Part shown: positions 6,668 to 7,208 of the stretch, piece by piece
Layout: each line of letters opens with the position of its first letter
How positions within the stretch are numbered: the stretch's first letter is position 1
NCBI GenBank assembly: GCA_019057355.1
Contig: DXJM01000107.1
Coordinates: 1 to 7,208, forward strand
Source of the DNA: Promethearchaeota archaeon
Lineage (GTDB): Archaea; Asgardarchaeota; Lokiarchaeia; Sigyniarchaeales; SOKP01
Direction: 5' to 3'
DNA length: 7,208 bases
The notes under the pieces: generated by a model
The model's input: only the letters and a program-made list of their open reading frames with translations
Told to the model about the DNA's origin: nothing
Database searches by the model: none
Program-made: the position numbers and the translations under genes

Positions 6668-6720
6668 AAACAGAGTAAATTTTCAAAAGGAAATATAAAT
6701 TTAACAAGGAAATGAATTGA

Positions 6721-6747
6721 TGGTTAATTTTATGACTTAATTAACCA
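6721..6747. other. 9-bp perfect inverted repeat with 9-nt loop
   Basis: TGGTTAATT (6721-6729) pairs exactly with AATTAACCA (6739-6747) around a 9-base loop. It lies about 85 bp after the methyltransferase stop, and its loop contains the stop codon of the small minus-strand ORF. The stem is A/T-rich (three G/C pairs), so as RNA it would be only moderately stable. It could be a 3'-end structure or a protein-binding palindrome. Neither strand has a strong T-tract immediately after it, although six T's follow at 6758-6763 on the plus strand. Confidence 0.4.
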
Positions 6748-6882
6748 AGTAGCTAGCTTTTTTGGAAGATAGAAACTTAAGTAAATCTCGATTGCTCCTG
6801 TAACGAATAATAAGCGTGCTATTAGCATTATAATGGTTTTAATAATTTCATTAGTAATCTCATTTAATAAACCAATATCCAT
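6730..6882 (-). CDS. Small hypothetical membrane protein, 50 aa
   Basis: Not recognised. The minus-strand frame starts MDIGLLNEITNEIIKTIIML, continues with one hydrophobic segment (about residues 14-38, containing IARLLFVTGAIEIYLSFYL) and ends in a basic, amphipathic tail KKLATWLIKS before TAA. It is preceded by AGGAG five bases before the ATG, the best ribosome binding site in the window, and by an A-rich TATA-like stretch at about 6942-6956. These features and the sensible topology (acidic amphipathic start, one helix, positively charged end) favour a real small gene. Against it are its length, the AT-rich setting and the apparent gene wreckage upstream on the same strand. It might be the surviving end of a larger decayed membrane protein. 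Confidence 0.4.
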   Translation of the reverse strand: MDIGLLNEITNEIIKTIIMLIARLLFVTGAIEIYLSFYLPKKLATWLIKS

Positions 6883-7059
6883 TATTGCTCCTATAGAGAA
6901 AGAAATAAGTAATTATTAGCGTTATTCCCGCCGAGATTGTTTTTTTTTTATATTATTTGTTGTTTTAATTTTTATGAACATGATAGATCCTACAAAACAT
7001 CCAAATGAGACCCAAATTACCTAAAACAATCCCATTATTATTTCGTCAAATGTTAAGAT
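6860..7059 (-). pseudogene. Possible remnant of a small membrane protein, with amber stop and frame break
   Basis: On the minus strand a frame open from about 7059 reads LTFDEIIMGLF, meets TAG at 7023-7021, and continues VIWVSFGCFVGSIMFIKIKT into a lysine-rich stretch ending at TAA (6924-6922). The change of frame needed to continue falls at a run of ten A's (plus strand T's at 6940-6949). In another frame beyond it lies TISAGITLIITYFFLY… ending at TGA (6862-6860). Two hydrophobic segments split over two frames, with a nonsense codon in the first, look like a decayed membrane protein. The only ATG before the amber stop gives a four-codon product. Hydrophobic peptides arise easily from A/T-rich DNA, so this is only a suggestion. 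The 3' part overlaps the start of the 50-aa ORF. Confidence 0.2.
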
Positions 7060-7208
7060 TATTATATTTTATCATGTATCTAATTATTTACACTAATATG
7101 ATATTAACTTTCGAACATAAATAGTTGCCCTAGGATGAATAGCCCTTTCTGATTTAATTTTAATAAGGCATATCCTTGAATTTAAATTGAAATAAAGGCT
7201 ATTAAATA
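6883..7208. other. Gene-poor stretch to the window edge
   Basis: Apart from the possible membrane-protein remnant, I see no coding frame of reasonable length on either strand, no tRNA-like cloverleaf, no insertion-sequence ends and no CRISPR-like repeat. It holds a ten-T run at 6940-6949, which could end plus-strand transcripts from the methyltransferase gene about 300 bp after its stop. It also holds a short imperfect repetition (aatagttgccct at about 7121-7132 and aatagccct at about 7138-7146). The rest looks like unconstrained AT-rich sequence. Confidence 0.5.
6888..6892 (-). promoter_or_regulatory. Strong Shine-Dalgarno (AGGAG) for the 50-aa ORF
   Basis: On the minus strand TATAGGAGCAATAATG gives AGGAG with a five-base spacer to the ATG at 6882. 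None of the five larger genes has a site this good, which makes it the main evidence for translation of the small ORF. Confidence 0.45.

Noticed and set aside
7021..7023. TAG as a pyrrolysine codon
   Set aside because: There is no downstream element I can identify, no pyl gene in the window, and a nearby gene uses TAG as an ordinary stop. Decay is the simpler reading.
7107..7118. tRNA T-loop-like GTTCGAA on the minus strand
   Set aside because: The flanking bases do not form a five-pair T-stem, and no acceptor or anticodon stem can be built around it.

Overview
The window is AT-rich, non-repetitive DNA that looks archaeal. It has TATA-box-like elements about 25-30 bp upstream of likely transcription starts, weak or absent Shine-Dalgarno sites, two genes that can only start at TTG, and T-rich stretches instead of hairpin terminators. 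A tandem pair of seven-helix membrane proteins ending in a longin/roadblock-like domain resembles protein families I associate with Asgard archaea (Lokiarchaeia and relatives). That placement is an inference from protein style and base composition; the window holds no rRNA or other lineage marker.

Layout from left to right. At the left edge, the first 28 codons of a possible minus-strand gene run out of the window. Diverging from it after 32 bp is a complete citramalate synthase gene (cimA type, 117-1715, +), the entry enzyme of threonine-independent isoleucine synthesis. It converges on two minus-strand paralogues (4032->2932, then 2900->1746) that form a probable two-gene operon. Each encodes seven predicted membrane helices followed by a cytosolic domain of about 135 residues. 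Upstream of that operon is a TATA-like element, then a minus-strand TrmO/TsaA-type tRNA methyltransferase (4637->4143). Diverging from trmO is a plus-strand adenine-N6 DNA methyltransferase of the TaqI/Eco57I type (4728-6638), with a four-cysteine zinc-ribbon insertion in its target-recognition half and no recognisable nuclease domain. The last ~570 bp hold no long ORF. They contain a second copy of a 30-39 bp sequence from the 3' end of the methyltransferase gene, a 50-residue minus-strand ORF with a good ribosome binding site, and what looks like the broken remains of another small membrane protein.

The genes do not form one pathway. cimA and trmO are housekeeping functions. The membrane pair looks like a sensor or signalling unit of unknown function. 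The DNA methyltransferase and the disturbed sequence behind it look like an accessory, rearranged locus. The most original items are the 7TM-longin-like paralogue pair and the 76-bp-spaced repeat that appears to have rewritten the methyltransferase C-terminus.
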